Assembly (NCBI GenBank): GCA_963844055.1
Contig: CAWJMN010000001.1
Span: forward strand, 2,480,001 to 2,544,000
Direction of reading: 5' to 3'
Source of the DNA: CAWJMN01 sp963844055
GTDB taxonomy: Bacteria; Planctomycetota; Planctomycetia; Pirellulales; Pirellulaceae
Length of the DNA: 64,000 nt
Shown here in pieces: positions 8,328 to 17,285 of the stretch. Position 1 is the stretch's first letter; the number at the start of each line of letters is the position of its first letter. Under the pieces are notes generated by a model. The model did not search any database. It had not been told where the DNA came from and worked only from the letters and a program-made list of their open reading frames with translations. The position numbers were made by a program, and so were the translations under genes.

Positions 8328-10952
8328 ATGACAAGATTGATTTGGATCCTTTCCTTTTGCGTTGTGGCTGCTCGCGCCGGCATGCTTTCGGCGCAATCAC
8401 GCGAGTTCTTCACCGCACATTGCTATGAATGTCACGATGGCAATACCAAGCAGGGAGGGCTTGATCTTTCGTCGCTAGAAATGAACTTGTCCAGTGACGA
8501 GAACTTTGCGCGATGGGGCAAGGTCTTTGATCGTATCCATACGGGCGAGATGCCCCCAAAAGAAAAGGAGCGACCCGCAGCCAAGGAGAAGGAGGCAGTT
8601 ACCAAGTGGCTCAAAGAATCTCTGATTCAAGCGGAGCAGATCAAGCAGAAAGAGGAAGTGCGAACGGGGATTCGCCGACTCACCAAGGCTGAGTATGAAA
8701 ACACGATCCGTGATTTGTTTGATATGCCGGGGATCGCGATACAAGGAGATTTGCCTGCCGATGGTTCGGCTCATGGGTTTGATAAGAATAGCGATGCGCT
8801 GGACATATCGCATGTCAACATGGCCAAATATATCGAGGCTGCGGATCTTGTGCTCGATACCGCGATTGCCATTCAGCCAACCGCACCTGCAGTCAAGACG
8901 CAGCGTATCTCGCTGGCCAATCCCCACGGCTTTGTGGCGCACGTGTTGATGAATGGCGATGGCGTACTGCTGAAGAACAAGCAACCCGACCCCGATTTTC
9001 CGCCAGCTGGCGAGACGAATCATATTGACCAAGGGGCACACGAGCGGATGGGGTCGTTCCATAACGGCGCAAGCGTGGGGCTGTTCCGGCACGAGGATGA
9101 GTCGTTTCATCCCTACTTCAATGAGTTTGTGACGATCTATCCAGCTCGATATCGGATTCGCACATCGCTATGGAGCTTTCAGTGGGACAAGGGGAAAGTG
9201 TTGCCAGCCCGTGGGACCGAGGCCGCACGCCTTTCGGTGGTGCTGTTAACAGGAGATGGGCGTGGGGGAGGGCATCCCAGCACGGTACTCAAGTATTTTG
9301 ATGCTCCCTCCATGAAAGAGCAGGCGCATGAGATTCTAACGTGGCTCAATCCCAAGGAGACGATTGGCTTTAATGCGGCATCGCTTGCGCCAACGAACAA
9401 CTATTCGCGCAAGGGGCGAGCGATGGCGTTTACCGGGCCGGGGATTGTGTGCGACTGGTTGGATATTGAAGGGCCAATCTATGATGCCTGGCCTCCTGCC
9501 AGTCATCGAAGGCTCTTTGGTGAATTGCCATTGGTCGAGTTCAAGGCCGAGGAGCAACCGGGTGTGAAGGGGCCACGCCACGAGGCGTTTCGGCAGAAGA
9601 TGTTCATGGGGAAGAATGTCGCCGATCCGGTGACGGGCCTTTGGACCGTAAAAAGTGACGATCCATTGGCCGATGCGGATCGTCTGCTGGCGACGTTTTT
9701 GCCACGGGCATTTCGACGTCCCGTGGATGCCGAATTACGCAAGCTTTATGTGGAAAAGGTCGAGCAGCGGATGCAGGCAGGCGATTGTTTTGAAAACGCG
9801 ATGCGCTGGGTTTACCGAGCGGCGCTTTGCTCGCCCAACTTTCTCTACCACCAGCAGCATGCGGCCGAGCAGCAGAATCGGATAGATGACCATGCACTAG
9901 CGGCGCGGCTGTCGTACTTTTTGTGGAACTCGATGCCCGATGATCGACTGTCCGCCCTGGCAGACAGTGGAAAGCTGCACGAGCCGCAGGTGCTTGCCGA
10001 AGAAGTTGAGCGACTACTGAACGATTCAAAATCAAATCGTTTTGTGGAGGACTTTTTAGGGCAGTGGTTGAAGCTGCGACAGATTGCCGCCAATGACCCC
10101 GACAACAAGCTGTATCCTGAGTTCAGTGCGTACTTGCAGGACTCCATGGTGGCAGAGTCGCGGGCCTATTTTCGCGAATTACTCGATAAAAATCTCGATG
10201 CCAGCCACCTGGTGAAGTCAAACTTTGTCATGGTGAATGAAAAGCTGGCAGTGCACTATGGCATACCAGGCGTTAGTGGATCGCAAATCCGGCGAGTGGA
10301 ACTGCCTGCGGAATGCCCACGCGGCGGATTTTTAACGCAGGCGGCCGTACTGAAGGTGACGGCCAATGGAACCACAACATCGCCAGTTCCACGCGGGGCA
10401 TTTGTGATGGATCGTCTGCTAGGGCAACCTCCCGAGCCTCCACCGTCTAATGTGGCGGCAATTGAACCCGATGTACGTGGTACGACGACGATTCGTGACC
10501 AACTGGCCAAGCATCGTGACAATGCCGTGTGTGCCTCATGCCATGCCAAGATTGATCCACCGGGGTTTGCGATGGAAGCATTTGATGTGATTGGTGGATT
10601 TCGCGATCGCTATAGGTCGATTGGTGACGGAGATCCAGCACCGCGCGGTTCGATCGACCCCTTCATAGGAATCGGCTTCAAACTGGGAAGCAAAGTAGAC
10701 GCCAGCGGCGTGCTTCCCGACCAACGCAAGTTTCAAGATATACGCGAATTTCAATCGCTTCTAGCAACGGATTCTCACGGGTTACTTAGCAATTTGGCCA
10801 AGCAGTTGGCGATCTATTCGACGGGGCGTGATGTCTCGTTTGGAGATCGTGACCAACTGGAAGCAATCGTTGCCCGTGCAGAGGAAAAAGGGGGCGGCAT
10901 TCGTACCCTCGTTCATGAACTGACTCAAAGCGACCTGTTTCGGACTCGCTAA
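8328..10952 (+). CDS. DUF1592/DUF1588/DUF1587/DUF1585 cytochrome-like protein
   Basis: 874 residues from the ATG at 8328, which directly opens a signal peptide (MTRLIWILSFCVVAARAG). A CYECH heme motif (C32, C35, H36) marks an N-terminal PSCyt1-like c-type cytochrome domain. Next come DUF1587 (RRLTKAEYENTIRDLFDMPG), a carbohydrate-binding-like middle, DUF1592 (RLSYFLWNSMPDDRL), DUF1588 with a second CASCHAKIDPPG motif, and DUF1585 (LAKQLAIYSTGRDVSFGD). This domain order is typical of planctomycetes. A TTG at 8298 is an alternative start. It sits between the DUF1552 gene and an HMA-like gene 23 bp downstream, probably in one operon. Function is not known; the heme motifs suggest electron transfer in the periplasm. 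Confidence 0.92.
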   Translation: MTRLIWILSFCVVAARAGMLSAQSREFFTAHCYECHDGNTKQGGLDLSSLEMNLSSDENFARWGKVFDRIHTGEMPPKEKERPAAKEKEAVTKWLKESLIQAEQIKQKEEVRTGIRRLTKAEYENTIRDLFDMPGIAIQGDLPADGSAHGFDKNSDALDISHVNMAKYIEAADLVLDTAIAIQPTAPAVKTQRISLANPHGFVAHVLMNGDGVLLKNKQPDPDFPPAGETNHIDQGAHERMGSFHNGASVGLFRHEDESFHPYFNEFVTIYPARYRIRTSLWSFQWDKGKVLPARGTEAARLSVVLLTGDGRGGGHPSTVLKYFDAPSMKEQAHEILTWLNPKETIGFNAASLAPTNNYSRKGRAMAFTGPGIVCDWLDIEGPIYDAWPPASHRRLFGELPLVEFKAEEQPGVKGPRHEAFRQKMFMGKNVADPVTGLWTVKSDDPLADADRLLATFLPRAFRRPVDAELRKLYVEKVEQRMQAGDCFENAMRWVYRAALCSPNFLYHQQHAAEQQNRIDDHALAARLSYFLWNSMPDDRLSALADSGKLHEPQVLAEEVERLLNDSKSNRFVEDFLGQWLKLRQIAANDPDNKLYPEFSAYLQDSMVAESRAYFRELLDKNLDASHLVKSNFVMVNEKLAVHYGIPGVSGSQIRRVELPAECPRGGFLTQAAVLKVTANGTTTSPVPRGAFVMDRLLGQPPEPPPSNVAAIEPDVRGTTTIRDQLAKHRDNAVCASCHAKIDPPGFAMEAFDVIGGFRDRYRSIGDGDPAPRGSIDPFIGIGFKLGSKVDASGVLPDQRKFQDIREFQSLLATDSHGLLSNLAKQLAIYSTGRDVSFGDRDQLEAIVARAEEKGGGIRTLVHELTQSDLFRTR

Positions 10953-10975
10953 ACCGTAAGAATAGACGTGATATC

Positions 10976-11533
10976 ATGCTGAAAACCTTTGTGATGCTGG
11001 CTGTGGCGTTTGTGTTTTTGCCAATCACGCTTGCGCAAGAGAAGCCGGAAACAAAAGGCGCAATCAAACATCAGATTACGGGGCTGTTTGCCAAGAATCG
11101 GGAGCCGGACCTTCAAGAAGTGATGAAGACACTGCCGGGCATTAAGCTAGTAGCGATTGATTTTGCCAATGCCGAGGCGAGTTTTGAATATGATTCGGCC
11201 AAAGAGTTTCCTGGAGCAACACCAGAGCAAATTATCGAGCGGTTTGATAACCAATTGCGACAAGCTTCGAAGCATACGTTTGGTATAAAGCCCCTGCGCT
11301 CGATGCCAAGTGACAAATTACAACTGGTAGAGATTCCCGTTGTTGGGCTGGATTGTAAAGCGTGTTGCTTAGGAGCCTATGAAGCGATCTACCGGCTGAA
11401 GGGAGTCGAGATGGCGACGGCGAGTTTTCAAGACGGCTTGGTGACAGCACGCATCGACCCCAGCCAAACCAATCGTGTGGAACTGGAGATGGCGCTGAAG
11501 CAACGGGGCGTGCAACTGAAGACTAGCGAATAA
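10976..11533 (+). CDS. Secreted heavy-metal-associated (HMA)-like protein
   Basis: 185 residues with a signal peptide (MLKTFVMLAVAFVFLPITLA). Two ferredoxin-like halves can be seen. The first (about 40-100) has the beta-alpha-beta pattern but no Cys pair. The second (about 115-180) contains GLDCKACCLGAYEAIYRLKG, close to the HMA metal-binding motif, here with an extra Cys. The gene starts 23 bp after the DUF1592 cytochrome gene, so it is likely cotranscribed; a role in delivering copper or another metal, or in heme-thiol redox, is only inference. Confidence 0.75.
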   Translation: MLKTFVMLAVAFVFLPITLAQEKPETKGAIKHQITGLFAKNREPDLQEVMKTLPGIKLVAIDFANAEASFEYDSAKEFPGATPEQIIERFDNQLRQASKHTFGIKPLRSMPSDKLQLVEIPVVGLDCKACCLGAYEAIYRLKGVEMATASFQDGLVTARIDPSQTNRVELEMALKQRGVQLKTSE

Positions 11534-11541
11534 CAATCGTC

Positions 11542-12834
11542 CTACAGAGACGAGATCCGGTAGCCGGGATGGCTTCTTTCAAACAGGTGTGGCAGCCAAC
11601 GAGCGCCGATGCCGGCTCTTTCGGGAAGCGGCAGATGGCCCCCCTTCACTTCGATCGTTTGGTCAATCAGCGCTGGATAAAGCGTGGCCAAATGGGCTCG
11701 CACAGTTTCTTGAAGAGCGACACCGCTTACGGCCGCCGCAATGTTGACTCCTGAAAGCAATGTTAGTGGTCCGGTGCAATCATGCATGAGCACGGGGACA
11801 TTGTAGATTTGTGCGAGTTCTGCAATTCGGCGTGTGGCACTGATGCCACCCACCCAGGTTGGGTCAATCATGATAAAGTCTGCCGCCCTAGCTTCGAGGG
11901 CCTGACGGTATTGGTCTGCCGTGACGAGCATTTCACTTACTGCCACCGGGACGTTGATTTGAGAGCGGAAGCTGGCCATGGCATGGATCGAATCGGGACG
12001 CAGAATGTCCTCCATCCATAAGGGGTGGACCTCTTCCATGGCGTTGGCAATTCGGCAGGCTGCAGCCAGTGAGAAGAAGCCATGTCCATCAAGCATGAGC
12101 TCAATCTTGTCGCCGACTCGGTCGCGAATCGCGCGAAATGGGGCTAGTCCTTCGTCAATATCCTTTTGTGTTAGATAGTGACCACCACTACGGCGATAGA
12201 CGGCATCAAACGACCAAAGCTTCATCCCATGATAGCCTAGCGAAACCAGCTCTTCGGCAAGCTCGGCGGGGGTGTTCATACTGGCCCAGTTATCTTCGAG
12301 TGGGCCAGGCTGGCCCGGATCACCATGGCCAGGCCAGCCAGTAGCAGCAGGTGTCTTGCGATTGGAACGGCCATAAAAGGGGCCGCCACTACTGTTGTAG
12401 ACCGGCACCGCATCTCGCACGGGGCCCCCTAGCAATCGCCAAACGGGCTGTCCAGCCAATTGCCCTGCAATGTCCCATAGTGCAACATCAATCGCAGATA
12501 AGGCACGCAGTTCTGCCCCGGTTCCGCCGAAGGCGGTGCATCGTTCGTACAGAAAACGCCAATGGCTCTCGATCGCCTGGGCATCAGCTCCCAGCAGACG
12601 CGGGGCCATGAAGTCGTGGATGACTGCGGCAGCTGCTGTGGGGATGTAATAGGTTTCGCCATGCCCAATGACGGGCTGGCTACCCATTGCGCCCGCATCG
12701 GTATGCAGCCGAAGCAGCAAGAGTCCTGGCATCGTGTCGTGCGGCACCAGGGTTTCAATGGCAGTGATCCGCGGTCCTCGACGATAGGCATGTTGCTGGG
12801 TAGGGCCGGACGCACGGGCAAGAAAGTCGGTCAT
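11542..12834 (-). CDS. Enolase-superfamily (mandelate racemase/muconate lactonizing-like) enzyme
   Basis: 430 residues. It has the capping N-terminal domain followed by a modified TIM barrel. Metal ligands fit the superfamily: Asp in LMLDGHG, Glu in LWMEDIL and Glu in VAVSEML, with a late MHDCTGP segment in place of the His-Asp dyad of mandelate racemase. RALSAIDVALWDIAGQLAGQPV is the standard superfamily signature near residue 110. These enzymes abstract a proton alpha to a carboxylate, usually dehydrating sugar acids. Start taken at 12834 because it opens conserved sequence; upstream in-frame codons to 12936 look non-coding. Substrate not predictable; sugar-acid dehydratase is the likeliest use. 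Confidence 0.88.
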   Translation of the reverse strand: MTDFLARASGPTQQHAYRRGPRITAIETLVPHDTMPGLLLLRLHTDAGAMGSQPVIGHGETYYIPTAAAAVIHDFMAPRLLGADAQAIESHWRFLYERCTAFGGTGAELRALSAIDVALWDIAGQLAGQPVWRLLGGPVRDAVPVYNSSGGPFYGRSNRKTPAATGWPGHGDPGQPGPLEDNWASMNTPAELAEELVSLGYHGMKLWSFDAVYRRSGGHYLTQKDIDEGLAPFRAIRDRVGDKIELMLDGHGFFSLAAACRIANAMEEVHPLWMEDILRPDSIHAMASFRSQINVPVAVSEMLVTADQYRQALEARAADFIMIDPTWVGGISATRRIAELAQIYNVPVLMHDCTGPLTLLSGVNIAAAVSGVALQETVRAHLATLYPALIDQTIEVKGGHLPLPERAGIGARWLPHLFERSHPGYRISSL

Positions 12835-12934
12835 GCTGGGCTCAAAAAGGTTAAGCGAGTGAGGGCGTTTATTCAGCCTCTTACTATACCCAGTGGAGCT
12901 GCGGGCATGTATCCAGCGGTGGTGGTGAGTGTAC

Positions 12935-12971
12935 AAAAAAAAGGCTTGGCCAAACGGATGTTGACCAAGCC
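12935..12971 (-). terminator. Terminator of the CotH operon
   Basis: On the minus strand an 11-bp stem (GGCTTGGTCAA with TTGGCCAAGCC, one G-T pair) closes a seven-base loop and is followed by eight T. It lies 29 bp beyond the CotH stop, so it ends the VTC-DUF4956-CotH transcript. Confidence 0.92.
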
Positions 12972-12999
12972 CTTAGCATCGTCCGCAATCGCAGCAAGC

Positions 13000-13596
13000 T
13001 TACTTGTTTTCGGATAGTGCCTTGATTTCAGGGTATTCCAGCAAGTAGCTCCGCCGCATCCGAGCGAAGGTTGCCAAGCTGGGATGTCGGCGATCTTCGT
13101 CTTTGCCATCTTCGCGGAGAGCTTTTTCAAACGCGACGAAGGAGGTCAACTTTCGAGTGTCTGCAGCAATGTCTTGCTTAATTAGCTTTTCGTACTGCGA
13201 CACAACCGGCCCCAGTGTTTGCCAGTCGAGCGACTTTTCGGCAATGGTTTTAACATGCTCCAAATATCGCTTCTTCAAGCTAGAAACGGCGAGCAGGCGA
13301 CTGCGGAGCGGTTTGGACGCATCGTTCAGCCCGACAAGTGGATCGAGCGAAAAGGGATTGTCGCTGGCGGGACGCCCAGCAGTTGCGCCTCCCGGACCAC
13401 CGGGACCACCTGGGCCACCACCAAATCCGGGGCCCATCGGTGGCTGGAATGCTTCGTTCATGTCGTGGGGAACAAGATGGAACTTTCCTTTTTCATCGCG
13501 AAAGATCGAGTAATCGCTGGCCCGAATCCAATAGCCGTCGCAATTGATCAACGCGTTGTCGAGCGCAAGAAATCGCAGCGTTCCTTCGATATCCAA
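13000..13596 (-). CDS. CotH kinase family protein, C-terminal part (frameshifted)
   Basis: Continues the CotH protein in another frame: DIEGTLRFLALDNALINCDG, then YWIRASDYSIFRDEKGKFHL and VPHDMNEAF, which hold the late CotH kinase motifs, followed by a Gly-Pro-rich loop and a helical C-terminus. The frame opens at a TTG at 13596, but the true join to the upstream half is AYL-DIEG. Removing one base from the CCAAG at 13593-13597 restores one frame from 15274 to 13000. CotH proteins are secreted atypical kinases first known from the Bacillus spore coat. Confidence 0.8.
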   Translation of the reverse strand: MDIEGTLRFLALDNALINCDGYWIRASDYSIFRDEKGKFHLVPHDMNEAFQPPMGPGFGGGPGGPGGPGGATAGRPASDNPFSLDPLVGLNDASKPLRSRLLAVSSLKKRYLEHVKTIAEKSLDWQTLGPVVSQYEKLIKQDIAADTRKLTSFVAFEKALREDGKDEDRRHPSLATFARMRRSYLLEYPEIKALSENK

Positions 13597-15274
13597 GATA
13601 GGCTCTCAGCGCCTTTTCGAGTTCTTCTGCCGGAGTCTCTTTCAGGATGCGACAAAGATCAACGAGTGCTTGCCAGTCTTCCTGGCGGTCGGCCGACTTA
13701 ATCTCGTAGCGACGCTTGTACTCTTGGATGTCATCACCAGAATAGGCAAGGCCACCACCACCGCCTGGGCTTCCCCTTACTTTCCAGCGAGCACCAGGGC
13801 CTTCAAAGCTTTCGGTGGCAAAGGCTTTGTCAAACTGTTGCACGTTGACATACACCCCCCAGCTTTCACCGTTGATAACCACCTTAACGAAGTTAGCTTT
13901 GGGGGCGGGAATGTATTGCCGCGCGATGTGCGAATAGAGGATGGTGTGTAAGAACGAAGGGTCTTCGTGAGCGTTGAGGAGGTTGAGTGTTTTGTAGCCC
14001 AGTAGACGCTGATCTTTGTCGGCCAAGTCCAGCGATACATTCAGGGACCGCTTTGAGCCCGCCCTGACAGACATGAACGAAGACATGCCACGGAAGTGGA
14101 CGCCAACATGGGGATAGGTTTTGCCGTCAACGGTCAGCTTGGCAGGAATATCCACATCCGTACCGTGGAAGTCGGAAAGCTCGGGTTCCCACCCGGGGCC
14201 TTCAAATTCAAAAAAGAGGGTGCGGACGACATCCGGGGCGTAAAAAGGTACATCGCCGGCTGGTTTCACGTCGTCTACGGCGACTTTGGGGCCAAGCTTG
14301 CCTTCTTCTTGTCGACCAAACCCAGGTCCGCCAGGGCCACCCGGCCCGCCTGGACCTGGACCAAAACGCCCTGGCCCACCACCAGGACCGCCAAACCCAG
14401 GGCCCGGTCCACCAGGAGGTCCGCCGCCTGGGCCATTACCTGGAGGTCCGCCGGGCCTGCCGGGACCGCCACCAAAAGGCCCGCCACGATTGGGGCGGTT
14501 GGCGCGTTCCTGCTTCAGTTGCTCTAGCGCTCCTTTACGCTCCTCTTGGTTTAGCCAACCATCTTTGTTGGAGTCGAATTTTTTGACGAGCTTGATCTCT
14601 TGGCCACCTGGGGGACCAAAACCGGGAGGGCCAAAGCCACGTGGTTCAGGAAAGGTGAATTCTTTGCCTGTCAGTTCGCTCCATGTTGCCTTTTGCTTGT
14701 CGTTCAGCAAGGCGAGCGCATCTTTCATCGCTTGAGGATCAAGTCGAGGGGGACCAAAGCCCATGGGCTGTAGACCTTGAAGCTTCTCCCGTTGTGATTC
14801 CGTCAAGGCAAGCTTTTCCGCAAGTGAAGGGCGGAGCATCGCAACTACCCCTTCACGTTGCAGTTGCAGCTCTTGGAAACGGCGTGACTGTTCTGGCTTT
14901 AGCAGGGCGATTATCTTCGCATCGGTTTCACGCCCTAATTTTTCCATGCTGCTACGCGTCTCGGTGAACTGCTTTTCACGATCTTCCGGGCTAAGGTCTC
15001 CTTGCGCGCCGGGGTCACGCGCGCGAAAGAGGTCTTGCATCTGTTCTTGCATCTTGCCAGCGGCTTCGTCGATGGACTTTCGCTGATCGTCCGAGATGGC
15101 AAGTTCCTTTTGCACCTCCGGCAGCGAAATGATTCCCATGATGGAAGCGGGGCCACCCCCTGGAGGTCCAAAACCACGAGGCGGTCCGAATGGGCCCCCA
15201 GGTGGCTGTGCGGAAGCAACGGTTAGAGCTGTAACCAAAAAGCCCGTGCAGAGCCAAGCAGATAGACGCATCAT
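13493..15274 (-). CDS. CotH kinase family protein, N-terminal part (frameshifted)
   Basis: Begins with a signal peptide (MMRLSAWLCTGFLVTALTVASA). A helical region (about 50-200) resembles the CpxP/Spy-like segments often seen in planctomycete secreted proteins. An EF-hand-like DSNKDGWLNQEE (about 235) could bind calcium; then comes an extended Gly-Pro-rich linker (about 255-325). The CotH kinase domain starts at about 350 (GVHFRGMSS, SKRSLNVSLDLADKDQRLLG, LNLLNAHEDPSFLHTILY). After ALRAYL near 13598 this frame runs into non-homologous residues and stops at 13493, while the true continuation is in the previous entry. It follows DUF4956 by 14 bp. Confidence 0.85.
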   Translation of the reverse strand: MMRLSAWLCTGFLVTALTVASAQPPGGPFGPPRGFGPPGGGPASIMGIISLPEVQKELAISDDQRKSIDEAAGKMQEQMQDLFRARDPGAQGDLSPEDREKQFTETRSSMEKLGRETDAKIIALLKPEQSRRFQELQLQREGVVAMLRPSLAEKLALTESQREKLQGLQPMGFGPPRLDPQAMKDALALLNDKQKATWSELTGKEFTFPEPRGFGPPGFGPPGGQEIKLVKKFDSNKDGWLNQEERKGALEQLKQERANRPNRGGPFGGGPGRPGGPPGNGPGGGPPGGPGPGFGGPGGGPGRFGPGPGGPGGPGGPGFGRQEEGKLGPKVAVDDVKPAGDVPFYAPDVVRTLFFEFEGPGWEPELSDFHGTDVDIPAKLTVDGKTYPHVGVHFRGMSSFMSVRAGSKRSLNVSLDLADKDQRLLGYKTLNLLNAHEDPSFLHTILYSHIARQYIPAPKANFVKVVINGESWGVYVNVQQFDKAFATESFEGPGARWKVRGSPGGGGGLAYSGDDIQEYKRRYEIKSADRQEDWQALVDLCRILKETPAEELEKALRAYLGYRRNAAISCARQRVDQLRRLLDSGQRLLDLSR

Positions 15275-15288
15275 GAAATGAGAGCCTT

Positions 15289-15972
15289 TTAGTCGTTTTG
15301 CGCAAGTCGAATGTCCACGTTTTGAACCCCTTCGATTTGATTGAGTTCCGCAACAAGCTTTGGCATGCTCGAAGTTTTCTGAAGTTGAACCATGTAGACT
15401 ACGTCAATCGAAGAGCCTTGACGGGCGGTTTCAACAATGACCATGTGATAGTTCGCAAGGTGCTGCTCAAACACCTTTTGAAAAAGAGCATCGGGATCGC
15501 GCCCCAGACCCATCCGCAAGGCGAGCTTGTGCTCAAGCTGGTGCGGGGCGGCAACGGGCTTGCGTGTGCTTAGCGCCATCGCGATCAATGCGACCAAGGG
15601 AATGCCAATCATCGGAACAAACAGGAGGCCGGCACCGGCAGCCATGCCGACGATCACGGCAAAAATGACGAAGGCAGTGTCGCGAGTATCTTCCACTACC
15701 GTTCGAAATCGAACGATCGACAACGCGCCAACAAGGCTGAAGGCACGCGCAACACTTTCGCCAATCACCATCGAGACCATAGCGATCAAAACGGAAAGCA
15801 GCATCAACGTGGAAACAAGTACAATCGCATCGGGGCGATTTCGGCCGTGCGACCAGCGATAGATGGCAGCCACCAGCCCGCCATAGACGGCAGAAATCAA
15901 TAGTCGGAGCGTTAACTGATCGATAGTAAGCGTTGTTTCCAGCGAAAACGCTTCTGTCAGTCCGTCAAACAT
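15289..15972 (-). CDS. DUF4956 membrane protein
   Basis: 227 residues. Three to four membrane segments (LLISAVYGGLVAAIY, IVLVSTLMLLSVLIAMVSMV, FVIFAVIVGMAAGAGLLFV, IGIPLVALIAMAL) surround the family block ARAFSLVGALSIVRFRT, and a soluble ferredoxin-like C-terminal domain follows. It overlaps the VTC-domain gene by 8 bp and is followed by CotH after 14 bp. DUF4956, VTC and CotH genes are repeatedly found together in bacteria, so a shared role in polyphosphate or cell-surface phosphorylation is likely, though unproven. Confidence 0.88.
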   Translation of the reverse strand: MFDGLTEAFSLETTLTIDQLTLRLLISAVYGGLVAAIYRWSHGRNRPDAIVLVSTLMLLSVLIAMVSMVIGESVARAFSLVGALSIVRFRTVVEDTRDTAFVIFAVIVGMAAGAGLLFVPMIGIPLVALIAMALSTRKPVAAPHQLEHKLALRMGLGRDPDALFQKVFEQHLANYHMVIVETARQGSSIDVVYMVQLQKTSSMPKLVAELNQIEGVQNVDIRLAQND

Positions 15973-16840
15973 GGGGTGTCGTATCCTTCATGGCACTCGA
16001 ATAGGCATCGATGCAGTGTCTGAATTTCGAGACGCCGCAGGGAATCAACTGCAAGGATTCTAGCAGTCCCTTCACGAGCACGGGGAGGTCGCCACGATAC
16101 TTGAATTCGCAAACAACTTGCCCTGAGAGGAGTGGTAAGCAGTTGTTGGGCATCTGCATGGACCACTGGCTAGTGAGCGCCCCTTGAATGTTGCGATCAA
16201 ACGTAAGGCGTATTGGTTCCTCACCAGCAAGTAGGAAATAGGCCATCCGTTGGTAATGCAAAAGGCAAACGGGGCTGAGCCGATTACGAAGCAGTTGGTG
16301 GTGATACCAGGTGCCTTCCCAGCGGTTTGTTGGCGCTAATTCGCCAAGTCGGGAAAGGGTTTGCAAGGGAATCGAAGTTCGTCGTTTGCGTACTACGGTC
16401 CCTTGTTTGGATTTTCGCTCTAAATAGACATCTGTCGCGCTACCATACTCGCGAATTCGAAACTTAAAAAGTCGATGGCGCCCTTGCCGTAGGTAAACAT
16501 CCTGCTGGGGAGTATCGCAGTAGAGGGTGGTTAAAGAATAGCCATTGCCAGCGGCTTCTTTGGCATGCGGGTCAAGCACCAATTGCGGCTGAAGATGCTG
16601 TTCAATTTGCTGCGCGACCGATTCAGGCAGCAGCAGCTTTAGTTCGTGGGCTGGCTTTAGTTCCGCCGTAAACTTTGTTAACGAGGGAGACTGCAAGTGG
16701 GCGGAGTCCATGCGCGCGACGGGAAAGCTGGTCGTTGAAGGGCCGCCCATTTCATCATGGGACGTTGTGGCCGGATCGTTGCTGGCATCGGAGTGAAGTT
16801 GGAGTGCTTCGTCCACCTTATGCTCATTCCTTGCATTCAT
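15965..16840 (-). CDS. VTC-domain (polyphosphate polymerase-like) protein
   Basis: 291 residues. After a disordered N-terminus (about 75 residues), the VTC tunnel fold appears: ELKLLLPESVAQQIE, YSLTTLYCDTPQQDVYLR, LFKFRIREYG, VYLERKSKQGTVVRKRR, and a late CEFKYRGDLP. The alternating basic residues (FKFRIR, ERKSK, RKRR) are those that line the polyphosphate/ATP tunnel in yeast Vtc4. First gene of a leftward operon with DUF4956 and CotH. The enzyme would build polyphosphate from ATP, by family knowledge; activity here is not shown. Confidence 0.87.
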   Translation of the reverse strand: MNARNEHKVDEALQLHSDASNDPATTSHDEMGGPSTTSFPVARMDSAHLQSPSLTKFTAELKPAHELKLLLPESVAQQIEQHLQPQLVLDPHAKEAAGNGYSLTTLYCDTPQQDVYLRQGRHRLFKFRIREYGSATDVYLERKSKQGTVVRKRRTSIPLQTLSRLGELAPTNRWEGTWYHHQLLRNRLSPVCLLHYQRMAYFLLAGEEPIRLTFDRNIQGALTSQWSMQMPNNCLPLLSGQVVCEFKYRGDLPVLVKGLLESLQLIPCGVSKFRHCIDAYSSAMKDTTPHV

Positions 16841-17285
16841 TGATCGGGGCGAGTCCAGGGGGCGATACGGTGGACGTCATCGAGACGAACGGAGCAGCCT
16901 TGAATTACGTGAATATGAACCAGCAGAACGCATTTAACGACTTTGGCCAATGCTGTTTTGCCAATTTAAAGGCGTGCAGTGCCATTTCCAACCTGTTTTA
17001 ACACCGGCTGGCCGGTTTTGATGCGGCAGTTTATCAAAACCGTTAGGTATTTCTTGAGAACGGTTCCTCCAGAAAGCGAATGCCGCGAATCCTCCTGGCG
17101 AGGATGGAAGGGGGACGCCTAAAGTAATGTGGTGTAATCGGTTACGACTTGTCTGCAGGGCCGTATGTCCAGGCCCTTATTTCGCGGATTCGAGAGGCAA
17201 TGCTATGGTGGCCAATGATTCCTCGGGCTAGGCTTAGAATAGATCGATCAAGGTTGATGGATATGTTTTCAGGAGGTTGCCCAGC
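16841..17285. other. Intergenic region between divergent VTC operon and DUF1501
   Basis: About 445 bp with no convincing protein frame. It must contain the promoters of the leftward VTC operon and the rightward DUF1501 gene. A small ACCGG/CCGGT hairpin followed by TTT lies near 17002-17018 and an AGGGCC/GGCCCT hairpin at 17157-17177; neither is a strong terminator. The DUF1501 ribosome-binding site AGGAGG is at 17271-17276. Confidence 0.5.

Noticed and set aside
14286..14735. Pro/Gly-rich frame opposite CotH
   Set aside because: Reverse reading of the Gly-Pro linker of CotH; low complexity and no family match.
17002..17018. Terminator from ACCGG/CCGGT hairpin
   Set aside because: The stem is only five bp and the T-run three; too weak to call.
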